DNA of 40,634 nt, taken from Chloroflexota bacterium. GTDB taxonomy: Bacteria; Chloroflexota; Anaerolineae; Promineifilales; Promineifilaceae. Position numbers and translations under genes: made by a program. Numbering within the stretch: position 1 is the first letter of the stretch; every line of letters begins with the position of its first letter. Of the stretch, positions 29,948 through 38,291 are shown piece by piece. The notes beneath the pieces were generated by a model. It did not search any database. It saw only the letters and a program-made list of their open reading frames with translations, and was not told the DNA's origin. The stretch lies in NCBI GenBank assembly GCA_017993775.1, contig JAGOMA010000046.1, forward strand, positions 1 through 40,634, in the 5' to 3' direction.

Positions 29948-31771
29948 TTAAGCCTCTCGATAGCGTAAGTGAACAGCCCCTAGATGGATTTCGTCCCCAT
30001 CCATGAGTTGAATGCCATATTCCGGCACTTGTTGTTCGTTGACCCAGGTGCTGCTGGTTGACCGTTCGTCGAAAATGCGGAAATGCGTGCCTTCCAGGTG
30101 CAGGCTGACATGCAGCCGGGAAACTGTAATGTCATTTTCGAAGGCGATGTCGGCCTGGGCTGGCGAACGGCCGAGTTTGACCAGACTGGCGGTGAGGGCT
30201 AAATAATCGGGCATCCGTGTGACCGATTCTAAAATTTCCAGGTAAGCGAGCGGTTCGGTGGAGGTGACGACGGGTTCGTTGGCGTAGTCCTCACTGGTGG
30301 GTTGATTGTAGGCGGCGGCGACCGGTTTCTCACGTTTGGGACCGGCGCTGGTCGGAAGTTTCTTTAGCCAACCCTGACGGCGGGTTAGGAAAACAAGCCC
30401 GCCGACCACGGCCACAATCAGCAAAAGGATTAGAATAGTTCTAAAGATGCTGCCCAGGCTGCTGCCGGTGGCCAATTCGGGGGGGATTTCGCGGCTGCCT
30501 TCTTGGATGGTTAGGATAATGGGTGGGCTGGTGACGGGAATGCCCTGGTCGTCCAAAATGGCGACCTGGACGCTGTTGTCGCCAAAAATCAGGTTGTTGA
30601 TTTCGGCTTCAAAGGAAGGCAGGTCGGTAATGGGAATGTCTTGTATGACCTGGCTGTTTACGATGAGCTGCGCCGCATCGATGCTGCGCTCGACGCCATC
30701 TAACCAGGAAACGGCCGTTGTAAACCGCAGTTTCACCGGATCATCCAGGTTGGGCAGGGTCAATAATCGGCTTTCTGGCGGCAGGTTAATCACAATACTG
30801 GGAATGCTGCCAGACACAGTGACCGTTGTTTCGGCGCGCACATCCGGGTTGTCTGCCAGGCTTAAAACCACTGTGGCTTCGCCGCCGCCCATATTTTCCA
30901 CCACATAGCGCAGGCGCGTTTGGTCGCGGAAACTGGCGATACGCTGCCAGATGGGCGGCAGTTCGCCCGCATTTTCCATGCGCGCCGTCAGACCGCGCGA
31001 ACCGGCGGAGACACTGCTGAGGTAATTTTGCCCGATTTCTTGCCCAACCGGCGGCAAATCCGTGTTTGTCAGCCAGATGGTATGTACGGGTATGCCCAGC
31101 AAGGCGGCGCGCGGCGCTACGTCGATATCTTTGAACTGAGTGCTGACGGCGTCCGTGCCATCAGACATGATCACCAGGGAAGCTGCCATGGCCGGGTTTG
31201 GCTTCAGCCCGTCCATCTGATCCAGCAGCGACATGGTGCTGTCGATCAGCGCCGTCGCGCCGGTTTCGGGGGTCAGAGCGCTGGCAAACAAATTGCGCAC
31301 GCTGTTGTGAAAATTCGTTGGCGCTAACAGTTGGGTGGGGTCCGATTCGCCTACCTTGTAGACGGCCACATAATCCATGCCTTCGCGCATGGTGGGTTCG
31401 GCGGCGAATTGTAAAATGGCGTCCTGAATGGCCGGAATCTGGTCGCTGACGCCCGGTGGAATATCAATCAGGAACACGGTAAGCGTGCCGACGCTGTTGG
31501 ATCCGGCCACTTCGGGCGTTATGGTTTGCCCGCCGTGTTCAATGATTAGCGAATTGGCCGAGAGCGGCAGCGCGGTTCCGTCGCTGTCGATGCCATAGGC
31601 TTGCAGCTCGATGCTGGGCGGACTGGTGGTGTTGGTGTCGGTGATGTGCAGGTGGGGCGGGGCAGGTTGGTTTTCCTGCGCCAACACACGGGTTCCCGTC
31701 AGGCTGATGCTAAGAAAGAGGACGAGGAGAAGGAGTATAAAAGACGGCCGTTCCTGAATCGTTTGGTGCAT
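29948..31771 (-). CDS. VWA-like / transmembrane / FHA protein (first of a divergent pair)
   Basis: The 607-residue product has a signal peptide (about 1-31, ending VLAQ), an extracytoplasmic von Willebrand A-like domain (about 90-270), a beta-rich region to about 430, one membrane helix (about 438-462), and a cytoplasmic FHA domain near the C-terminus (about 530-600) with LGRSP, SRLHVS and STSSTWVN. The VWA metal site looks weakened: the first motif is LIDIPPG instead of DxSxS, while the later TALID and MSDGTD segments remain. It is set up like a receptor linking an outside protein-binding domain to a cytoplasmic phosphothreonine reader. AGAGG precedes the ATG. It is first in the operon with the rhomboid and UvrD-like genes. 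Confidence 0.85.
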   Translation of the reverse strand: MHQTIQERPSFILLLLVLFLSISLTGTRVLAQENQPAPPHLHITDTNTTSPPSIELQAYGIDSDGTALPLSANSLIIEHGGQTITPEVAGSNSVGTLTVFLIDIPPGVSDQIPAIQDAILQFAAEPTMREGMDYVAVYKVGESDPTQLLAPTNFHNSVRNLFASALTPETGATALIDSTMSLLDQMDGLKPNPAMAASLVIMSDGTDAVSTQFKDIDVAPRAALLGIPVHTIWLTNTDLPPVGQEIGQNYLSSVSAGSRGLTARMENAGELPPIWQRIASFRDQTRLRYVVENMGGGEATVVLSLADNPDVRAETTVTVSGSIPSIVINLPPESRLLTLPNLDDPVKLRFTTAVSWLDGVERSIDAAQLIVNSQVIQDIPITDLPSFEAEINNLIFGDNSVQVAILDDQGIPVTSPPIILTIQEGSREIPPELATGSSLGSIFRTILILLLIVAVVGGLVFLTRRQGWLKKLPTSAGPKREKPVAAAYNQPTSEDYANEPVVTSTEPLAYLEILESVTRMPDYLALTASLVKLGRSPAQADIAFENDITVSRLHVSLHLEGTHFRIFDERSTSSTWVNEQQVPEYGIQLMDGDEIHLGAVHLRYREA

Positions 31772-31961
31772 AATTGCTGCCTCTTGGGGTTTGCCAGGCT
31801 ACGACTGCCACCTTTTTTTGATTAAACTTTGTGGGGCAATCGTAACACTCCTGTCGAAATGATTATCGGCTCGGATTCGTTAGCTTCCGGCAGTTGCCTG
31901 TATAATATCAAACCAGGGGCAGAAAGTAAACATAATCAAACACATTCCGCCATTAAAACGC
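31772..31961. promoter_or_regulatory. Divergent promoter region of the two VWA-FHA genes
   Basis: The 190-bp gap holds both promoters. TATAAT at 31901-31906 on the plus strand would give a leader of about 50 nt for the gene at 31962. No clear -35 match is present at 17 bp. The stretch is AT-rich compared with the genes. A shared control element would allow coordinated expression. Confidence 0.5.
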
Positions 31962-33863
31962 ATGAGAACGCACCCGAAAAGAACCCGTCCACTTTGGCAA
32001 ACCATCAACCTGATCATCGGGCTGCTGGCTGTTTTGGCAGCAGGTCTGGGGGCAACGGCCGTTTCCGGCCAAAATCCGCCGCCGACGGTCATTCGTATCA
32101 CGGCCGTCGATGACCAACATTTCCCCCAGGTAACCATCAACGTGATTACCCTCGTGCCGCCGGGGGGACCGATGGCCGATCCGGCCAGCCTGAGCTTGCG
32201 CGAGAACGGCATCCCGGTTGCTTTTTCGCCGACCACCGTGCCTGTCGGCGTCGATGTGACCTTTGTGATCGACGCCAACGGGACCATGTTAGACGTAGAC
32301 GACGACAGCGGCGAGACGCGCTGGCAAAAAGTGCAGGCGACCATTACCCGCTTTACCCAAGAGTTTATGGACCCGACCGGGCTGGATCGGGTGTCGATTG
32401 TGCTGCCGGACGAAGCGGGGGAAAACGGCCGTTTCCTCATTCAAAACGAAACTGATCCGGCCGTTGTCGCCGCTGCCATCCAACAAACCGGCCCGCTGTT
32501 GGTGAATCCTACGCCGCTGAACGGGATGATGTCTCAGGCCATCACGCAGATAGCCACACAAACGGCCGACGGCCGTTACCAGGCCATCCTCTTGCTCACC
32601 GACGCCGGACAAATTCATGTGCAACTGCCCTTCGACGACCTGGTACAGCAGGCGCAGGCCATTGACCTGCCGCTCTTTGTAGCCATTTTGGGCGCGCGCG
32701 CCGACGCCGACGAGATTTTTCGCGCCAATCGCCTGACCGAGCCGACCACCGCCATGACCCGGCACATGCCTCAGCCGGAAGCGGGCGATGCCATTTACGA
32801 AATTTGGGCGCAGCAAGGCCAACAACTGCAGCTGCAATACGAATCGCTCCAGCGACAAAGCGGCCAATATCCCATCTCGCTGAACCTGGGCGAGGTGCGC
32901 GATCTGACCACGCTGGACCTGGAACTGCTGCCGCCGCAGATCGCGGTGACGCCGCTCAACCCATCGATCCAACGAGAAGGCGGCGCGCCCGATACGCCGC
33001 TGATGGATTTGCAGCCGCAGCGCGTACCGCTGCCGCTAACGGTTTCCTGGCCGGATGGCAAACCGCGCGCGTTAGCCGGGCTGGCCTGGACGGTGAATGG
33101 CGTGCCGCAGGCCACGCCGGAAACATTGGCCCTGGACGCCGCCGGGCAGCTTTTGTTGGATTGGGACGTGCGCACGGCCGTTTCTGGGGCCTATGAAATT
33201 GTGGTGCAGGCGGCCGACGAATGGGGCTTCACGGCCAAGTCCGCGCCGGCGCTTGTGGAAGTGGTAGAAGAACGACCGCTGCCGCCCACCTCCACGCCGC
33301 TTCCCACGCCTATCCCCACGCCCACACCTGTGATAACGGCCGTGCCCACCGCCGATTTGCTGTCTGCCGCCTGGGTATGGCTGCTGCTGGCGCTGGGCCT
33401 TGTGGCGGCGTTGTGGCTCTGGCGGCGCAAACGCCGCAACGCCGCCCCTAAACCGCCAGTGGAAACGGAAATGGCTGCCCCAGCGGCAGCAGACCCGGCA
33501 GCGGATCCGGTGCTTATGATGGCCGTGCTGGAACCATTTTTGGGCGATATTGGCGCGGCGGGCTTGATTGTGTTGACGCAGGCCAATACGAGCATTGGGC
33601 GGGACACGGCCGTCGCCGACCTGGTGTTGGCCGACGCCAGCGTGGCCCGCCTCCATGCGCGCATCTTGCAGCAAAGCGACGAGTATTGGCTTTATGACGA
33701 GGGCAGCGCGGTGGGCACCTTCCATAATTACGGCCGTGTGGGCCTGGCGCCCCAACTGCTGCAAGACGGCGATCAGATCGGTTTGGGGCGCGTGCAGTTT
33801 CGTTTCCGCCTGCGGCCGGCGGCCAGTTTGCCCGCGCTGATTGGCGCGGATGAGGAAGAATAG
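31962..33863 (+). CDS. VWA-like / transmembrane / FHA protein (second of a divergent pair)
   Basis: The 633-residue product repeats the architecture of its divergent neighbour. It has an N-terminal hydrophobic signal (about 15-36), a VWA-like domain (about 75-265) with VIDANGTM at the first metal motif and LLTDAGQ at the third, a beta-rich region, and a Thr/Pro linker (PTPIPTPTP). One membrane helix follows (about 468-488) and a C-terminal FHA domain (about 540-620). The FHA has IGRDT, but VARLHAR replaces the usual SRLHAR, losing the serine that normally contacts the phosphate, and GSAVGTFHN replaces GSTNGTxxN. Binding may therefore be weakened or altered. A HAD phosphatase gene begins 1 bp after its stop. 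Confidence 0.85.
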   Translation: MRTHPKRTRPLWQTINLIIGLLAVLAAGLGATAVSGQNPPPTVIRITAVDDQHFPQVTINVITLVPPGGPMADPASLSLRENGIPVAFSPTTVPVGVDVTFVIDANGTMLDVDDDSGETRWQKVQATITRFTQEFMDPTGLDRVSIVLPDEAGENGRFLIQNETDPAVVAAAIQQTGPLLVNPTPLNGMMSQAITQIATQTADGRYQAILLLTDAGQIHVQLPFDDLVQQAQAIDLPLFVAILGARADADEIFRANRLTEPTTAMTRHMPQPEAGDAIYEIWAQQGQQLQLQYESLQRQSGQYPISLNLGEVRDLTTLDLELLPPQIAVTPLNPSIQREGGAPDTPLMDLQPQRVPLPLTVSWPDGKPRALAGLAWTVNGVPQATPETLALDAAGQLLLDWDVRTAVSGAYEIVVQAADEWGFTAKSAPALVEVVEERPLPPTSTPLPTPIPTPTPVITAVPTADLLSAAWVWLLLALGLVAALWLWRRKRRNAAPKPPVETEMAAPAAADPAADPVLMMAVLEPFLGDIGAAGLIVLTQANTSIGRDTAVADLVLADASVARLHARILQQSDEYWLYDEGSAVGTFHNYGRVGLAPQLLQDGDQIGLGRVQFRFRLRPAASLPALIGADEEE

Positions 33864-33864
33864 G

Positions 33865-34521
33865 ATGCAGCGACGCGCAGTTATTTTTGATATGGATGGC
33901 TTGATGGTCGATACAGAACCTCTGGCGCGCGCCGCCTGGGCGGCCATTGTGGCCCAGCACGGGCAAACCTTAACCGACGACGTTTACCGGCAGATGATCG
34001 GCCGCCGCACGGTGGAGAGCGCGCAGCTGCTGCTGGATCGGTATGAGCTGCCATACACGGCCGTTTCATTAGCCGCCTACAAAAACGAATTGTTTGCCGT
34101 GCGTCGGGCGCAAGGCGTGCCGTCTATGCCCGGATTGATGGAATTGGTAACGGCCGTTGCCGAGCGCGGGCTGCCCTGGGCGGTGGCCACATCCAGCCCA
34201 CAAGAACATGCCCATGCCATTTTAGAGCAGTTTGGTTTGCAGGCTGCGTGCGCCGCAGTTGCCGCCGGCGATGAAGTCGCCCACGGCAAACCGTCGCCAG
34301 ACATTTACTTGCTGGCGGCGCGGCGATTGGGCGTTGACCCGACGCGCTGCCTGGCGTTAGAAGATTCGCGCCCCGGCTGCCAGGCTGCGGTCGCCGCCGG
34401 CATGAAAACGGTGGCGGTCCCCAATCGAGACACGCAAGAAGCCGATTTCAGCTTTACCCACGCGGTGTATGCCTCACTTTATGCGGTAAGCCGTGACCTG
34501 GAGGGCCTGTTGGCCGACTAA
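33865..34521 (+). CDS. HAD-superfamily phosphatase/phosphoglucomutase-like hydrolase
   Basis: The 218-residue product has the full HAD signature: motif I DMDGLMVDTE with Asp9 and Asp11, motif II ATSS, motif III Lys in HGKPSPDIYLLAA, and motif IV EDSRPGCQAA. The cap between them is of the beta-phosphoglucomutase/phosphoglycolate phosphatase subfamily. The substrate is probably a sugar phosphate or similar small phosphoester. The frame opens at TTG 33841, but ATG 33865 with AGGAAG upstream, directly after the VWA-FHA stop, is the likely start. Confidence 0.92.
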   Translation: MQRRAVIFDMDGLMVDTEPLARAAWAAIVAQHGQTLTDDVYRQMIGRRTVESAQLLLDRYELPYTAVSLAAYKNELFAVRRAQGVPSMPGLMELVTAVAERGLPWAVATSSPQEHAHAILEQFGLQAACAAVAAGDEVAHGKPSPDIYLLAARRLGVDPTRCLALEDSRPGCQAAVAAGMKTVAVPNRDTQEADFSFTHAVYASLYAVSRDLEGLLAD

Positions 34522-34865
34522 ATAGAGAGGTGAATGGGGAGAACGGCCGTTTGTGAAATGTTAGACAAAGGATACAAATTTGATTAGAATAGATTTGCTC
34601 TGCAACAGTCCATCATCGCTACTTGTCGGTACCATAATTATTCAAGCGTTTCAAACCTGAAAATTGCTAAACTTGCTGACAAATTTACTACCTTGATAGT
34701 TCATGCCGCAGAGTGCAAGACCTTTCGAGCCTTAGCGATCATTCGCAAACTAGCCGGCGGGTTTCAGATTGGTCCAGATGAGTCCGATCTCACCCGGTTA
34801 AACACGAACGGTTACTGAAAAACTCCTCGAAATATGACAACATATAAGGGAAAAGGGATAGGAAG
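34522..34865. other. AT-rich intergenic region before the sugar phosphotransferase gene
   Basis: A 344-bp gap, clearly richer in A and T than its surroundings, with one octamer near 34543 and no supported gene. It should contain the promoter of the gene at 34866. ACATATAAGG near 34840 could be a -10 region. No hairpin or repeat was noticed. Confidence 0.45.
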
Positions 34866-36269
34866 ATGTTTCGTCGATTTGGGATAAATTTTGCTATCTT
34901 ATCCATGTTTTTGGATGGGGGGTTGACCTTTCTGGCCCTGGGAATAGCATTCAAATTGCGACCATATTTGCTTTCATTGCCCTTCCTCATCGTTGGCGAA
35001 GTGAGAATCCCCCTGATTCTTTTTGTCATCATTCCTGTGTTGTGGGTGATGGTTTTTCTGCTGGCGTCGGTTTACGATCCCAAACGCACCTACAAAGCCG
35101 TAGACGAATTGCAACACGTCACCCTCTCTAGCGCGTTTGCCGCATTGGTGGTGGCCGGCATGCTTTATCTGGCTTTCCGGGATGTGTCGCGCTGGTTGTT
35201 CATAACGTTTGTCATCCTCAATATGTTCTTTTTGCTCGGCTGGCGCATCATTGCCCGCGTGTTGTTTAAGATGGGGCGTGTGCGCGAAGCGGAACAGCGC
35301 GTGCTGATTGTGGGCGCAGGTGAAGTGGGGCAGCGCGTAGGCGAAATGATTGAAGCGTACGCCTTCGCCGGGTTGCGCCTGATCGGCTATCTGGATGACG
35401 ATGCCAATAAACGGGAAGCCAATCTGTCGATTTTAGGCGACATCCAGAATGCCCGCGAAGTGGTGCAGGCAAATAACATCGATAATGTAGTCATTGCTTT
35501 GCCGCGCCGGGCGTATGGGCAGGTGAATAAATTGGTGTTGAGCCTGAGCGATTTGCCGGTGCGGCTGCGGGTGGTGCCGGATTATTTCAGCCTGACGTTG
35601 TATCGAGCGACGGTGGATGATTTTGGCGGGGTTCCCATGATTAATCTGCGGGACCCGGCTTTGAATGATTACCAGCGGTTGATGAAGCGCATTTTTGACC
35701 TGACGTTGGGTGGCATCATGACGTTGCTGCTGCTGCCGGTGATGGGGTTGATTGCGCTGCTTGTGCGGCTGGATTCGCCGGGGGCGGTTATTTTTCGGCA
35801 GGAGCGGGTGGGGGAGAACGGCCGTATCTTCTTCATGTTCAAATTTCGGTCGATGGTTGAAGGGGCGGAGGAGATGCAGGCCGACGTGAACCACACAAAC
35901 GGCAACGGCGAGCTGATTCACAAGCAGCCCAACGATCCTCGTGTGACGCGGGTGGGCCAGTTTTTGCGCCGGTCTAGCCTGGATGAGCTGCCCCAGTTTT
36001 TTAATGTGCTAAAAGGCGACATGAGTCTGGTTGGGCCGCGCCCGGAGATGCCCTGGCTGCTGACGGAATATGAACCGTGGCAGCACAAACGGTTTGCCGT
36101 ACCGCAGGGTATGACGGGCTGGTGGCAGGTAAACGGCCGTTCCGACAAACCCATGCACCTGCACAGCGACGACGATATCTACTATGTGCAAAACTACTCG
36201 TTGTGGATGGACTTCTACATCCTGTTCAAAACGCCCTGGGTGGTGCTTCGCGGCAAAGGCGCGTTCTGA
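34866..36269 (+). CDS. Polyprenyl-phosphate glycosylphosphotransferase (WcaJ-type)
   Basis: This 467-residue enzyme starts exopolysaccharide or O-antigen synthesis by transferring a sugar 1-phosphate from UDP-sugar to undecaprenyl phosphate at the inner membrane. It has about four N-terminal membrane segments (to about 125), a Rossmann-like domain (about 140-260) with VLIVGAGEVGQR, a re-entrant hydrophobic helix after KRIFDLTLGG (about 275-300), and the catalytic region FRQERVG, FKFRSM, DPRVTRVGQFLRRSSLDELPQ and SLVGPRPE. The C-terminal GMTGWWQVNGRS is typical. AGGA sits before the ATG. No other polysaccharide gene follows directly; the MurJ and GT-C genes are elsewhere in the window. Confidence 0.92.
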   Translation: MFRRFGINFAILSMFLDGGLTFLALGIAFKLRPYLLSLPFLIVGEVRIPLILFVIIPVLWVMVFLLASVYDPKRTYKAVDELQHVTLSSAFAALVVAGMLYLAFRDVSRWLFITFVILNMFFLLGWRIIARVLFKMGRVREAEQRVLIVGAGEVGQRVGEMIEAYAFAGLRLIGYLDDDANKREANLSILGDIQNAREVVQANNIDNVVIALPRRAYGQVNKLVLSLSDLPVRLRVVPDYFSLTLYRATVDDFGGVPMINLRDPALNDYQRLMKRIFDLTLGGIMTLLLLPVMGLIALLVRLDSPGAVIFRQERVGENGRIFFMFKFRSMVEGAEEMQADVNHTNGNGELIHKQPNDPRVTRVGQFLRRSSLDELPQFFNVLKGDMSLVGPRPEMPWLLTEYEPWQHKRFAVPQGMTGWWQVNGRSDKPMHLHSDDDIYYVQNYSLWMDFYILFKTPWVVLRGKGAF

Positions 36270-36274
36270 GACTG

Positions 36275-36332
36275 GGGGTTGGGGGTTAGGGATTGGGGAT
36301 TGGAATGATCGCAAATCGCAAATCGCAAATCC
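36275..36332. repeat. Short-phrase tandem repeats between convergent genes
   Basis: GGGGGTTGGGGGTTAGGGATTGGGGATTGG is followed by ATCGCAAATCGCAAATCGCAAATC, two successive runs of near-identical short units in a 65-bp gap. They are of the same style as the TGATGCG and TCAATCG phrases in other gaps of the window. No function can be assigned. Confidence 0.75.
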
Positions 36333-36334
36333 CC

Positions 36335-37189
36335 TCATTCCAACCGTTCCACGTCAAAAATCTTGTCTAGCCGGAAGGTGCGCTGGGCTTGCTGCGTGTG
36401 GCAGGTGGCGATGAGATAGGCGACGCCTTCGTTTTCGGTGACGTATTGGGGGCTGATGCGCCGCTGCGTTTCACCCGATTGGCTGAGGTAGCGGATGGTT
36501 AGCTGTTGTTTGTGGCTGATGGCCTGGGCGATGAGCGGGGGAACGGCCGTTACCGGCGCAGCCGGCGTATAAATCGGGCCGCCCTGAGCATGTAACAAAT
36601 CGGCCGTGGTCACAAAGCGTTTCTTTTCCAGGTCGCGGGCCATGCGTTTTAAGATTTCGGCCGTCGTGTACACGTCGGTCAGGGCGCGATGGGCGCGCCC
36701 GACGCGCACGCCCAATTGTCGGGCAATGCTTCCCAGATTGTTTTTGCCAAAATAAAAGTGACGGCGGGCCAGTTGCAGCGTACACAACCAGGGCTGCGGC
36801 AGCACCGGTTCGCCCGGCAACCGGTGGGCGGCGTAACCGGCGAGGGTAAATTCCTGCCCCACGAACCCGGCGTCGAAGGGGGCGTTGTGGGCCACCAGCA
36901 GCGCGCCATCCATGAAGGCCAGCAGGTCGGCGGCCACGTCGGCGAAGATGGGCTGGCCGACGAGGTCGCGGTCATGAATGCCGTTGATGGCCGCGGCGTC
37001 GGGGTCCATGGGGCGCTCCGGCTGGATGAGGCGGCTGAATTCGCCGACGCGCTGCCAGTTTTCCAGGCGTACGGCGGCGATTTCCACCACGCGGTGGCCC
37101 AGGTAAGGGTGGAGGCCGGTGGTTTCGGTGTCCAGCACGACGATGGGGATTTGCGACGGCCGTTGCTCGCCAAAATCTAGTAAGTTCAT
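36335..37189 (-). CDS. DnaQ-like DEDDh exonuclease fused to a WYL-like domain
   Basis: The 284-residue protein starts with a 3'-5' exonuclease domain (about 14-185) with the four acidic residues and His in place: Asp20 and Glu22 in DTETTG, Asp106 in HNAPFDAGF, His167 and Asp172 in HRALTD. These are the residues of the polymerase III epsilon type. A short linker, containing an octamer-encoded VTAVP, leads to about 65 residues (218-284) that match a WYL fold: AISHKQQLTIRYL, RISPQYV, AYLIATC and RTFRLDKIFDVERL. WYL domains bind small nucleotides or single-stranded DNA and control DNA-damage or phage-defence functions. The Trp of the name motif is Ala here. AGGA lies before the ATG. Confidence 0.88.
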   Translation of the reverse strand: MNLLDFGEQRPSQIPIVVLDTETTGLHPYLGHRVVEIAAVRLENWQRVGEFSRLIQPERPMDPDAAAINGIHDRDLVGQPIFADVAADLLAFMDGALLVAHNAPFDAGFVGQEFTLAGYAAHRLPGEPVLPQPWLCTLQLARRHFYFGKNNLGSIARQLGVRVGRAHRALTDVYTTAEILKRMARDLEKKRFVTTADLLHAQGGPIYTPAAPVTAVPPLIAQAISHKQQLTIRYLSQSGETQRRISPQYVTENEGVAYLIATCHTQQAQRTFRLDKIFDVERLE

Positions 37190-37226
37190 GGTTCCTCGGA
37201 TGATAACTTGCTTTTGGGGATTTCGT

Positions 37227-37263
37227 GAGGCGTGATGATCTCACGCATCACGCATCACGCCTC
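37227..37263. repeat. Hairpin of TGATGCG phrases overlapping the end of the tandem-Nudix gene
   Basis: GAGGCGTGAT (37227-37236) pairs with ATCACGCCTC (37254-37263); between them are CACGCATCACGC phrases of the same family as the inverted repeat at 1753-1797. The stop codon of the minus-strand Nudix gene (37255-37257) lies inside the arm, so the repeat supplies the gene's last codons and could act as its terminator. Confidence 0.75.
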
Positions 37264-38196
37264 AGAGGCCGCAACCTGGGCGGCCGTTTTGCCGGATTGG
37301 CGGCGGAATAGTGTGCCTTCGTGCGTCCCCAGCGCGTCGGCGACGCGCTCGACGTGCTGCGGCAGGCTGTTGGCCGGTTCCTGGCCGGGCAGGAAGTAGG
37401 CGAACTCGGCCGCTTCCGGGCCGGTAGTGAGCTGGCCGGAGAGGGGGACGGCCGTAAATACGAACACCATGAGGGCGTCGGGCTTTATGTAGACGCCGGT
37501 CAGGTTGGTCAGGCGGACATGGAGGCCGGTTTCTTCGTGGGTTTCGCGCACGGCCGTGTCCCAGGGCGGCTCGTTAAAATTGCTGCCGCCGCCGGGCAGA
37601 TTCCACATATCCATGTCTGTGCGTTTCACCCATAACACGGCCCCAGCCGCGTTGCGAATCACGGTAAACGCTGCCAGCTTCCAGATGGGCGGGGCAATGT
37701 ACGGCCGTTCGCCGCGCCGCGCGCGCCGCCAATCCTTCCAGCGGTAGATAACCTGTTGCAGCATGAAGCGCCCCAGGCGCATGGTCAGGTCGTCTTTTTG
37801 CGTGCCCCAGTAGGGCGGGCCGCCGGTGTGGGCCAGGCTGCGTGCCAGCCGTTCTTTGTGCAGGGGGGCGATGGGGCCGGGCAGTTTGTGGGCCGGGAAG
37901 TAGGCCACGACCGGCGATTCGGGCGAAGGCGTTACTTCGCCGCCTTGTTGCAAGCAGCGAAAAACAAAACCGAGGTTGCCTTCTTTGAGCCAGTGGAAGT
38001 GGTAGACGCCGACCAGCCGCACGGGCAGCACAATGAGGCCGGTTTCTTCGCGTACTTCGCGGCTGACGTTGACGGTGGGCAGTTCGCCGGCTTCCAGGCC
38101 GCCGCCGGGCGGGGCAAAGGTGCGCGTATCGTCGCGCCGGATGAGCAGGATTTCGCCGTATTCGTTGACGATGATGCCGTTGGTGCCAATTTGCAT
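37255..38196 (-). CDS. Protein with two tandem Nudix hydrolase domains
   Basis: The 313-residue product contains two Nudix domains, each with an intact catalytic box (GX5EX7REUXEEXGU). The first is G32-X5-E38-X7-REVREETG (46-53), the second G203-X5-E209-X7-RETHEETG (217-224). A linker of about 50 residues (120-170), rich in Arg and Trp, joins them. Nudix enzymes cleave nucleoside diphosphates linked to other groups, including oxidised nucleotides, ADP-ribose and NAD-like compounds; the substrate here is not evident. No ribosome-binding site is visible before the ATG. The last codons run into a hairpin repeat. The upstream gap holds another large hairpin repeat (38216-38281). Confidence 0.9.
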   Translation of the reverse strand: MQIGTNGIIVNEYGEILLIRRDDTRTFAPPGGGLEAGELPTVNVSREVREETGLIVLPVRLVGVYHFHWLKEGNLGFVFRCLQQGGEVTPSPESPVVAYFPAHKLPGPIAPLHKERLARSLAHTGGPPYWGTQKDDLTMRLGRFMLQQVIYRWKDWRRARRGERPYIAPPIWKLAAFTVIRNAAGAVLWVKRTDMDMWNLPGGGSNFNEPPWDTAVRETHEETGLHVRLTNLTGVYIKPDALMVFVFTAVPLSGQLTTGPEAAEFAYFLPGQEPANSLPQHVERVADALGTHEGTLFRRQSGKTAAQVAASEA

Positions 38197-38215
38197 AGTC
38201 GTTTTGGGAATTGCA

Positions 38216-38281
38216 CCACGGAGACACGGAGGGCGCGGAGTTTTAAACTACAAATCCTCCGTGTTTTCCGTGCCTCCGTGG
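38216..38281. repeat. Dispersed-type hairpin of CCACGGAG phrases
   Basis: CCACGGAGACACGGAGGG at 38216-38233 is largely complementary to the CCGTGTTTTCCGTGCCTCCGTGG text ending at 38281, with an AT-rich loop (TTTTAAACTACAAAT). Phrases of this type are widespread between genes in environmental bacterial genomes. It lies in the 95-bp gap between two minus-strand genes and may act as a transcription terminator or mRNA-stability hairpin. Confidence 0.8.
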
Positions 38282-38291
38282 TAGATAGTTT

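Noticed and set aside
33841..33864. Upstream TTG start for the HAD phosphatase
   Set aside because: It would overlap the end of the VWA-FHA gene and add a non-family extension; ATG 33865 has a good ribosome site.
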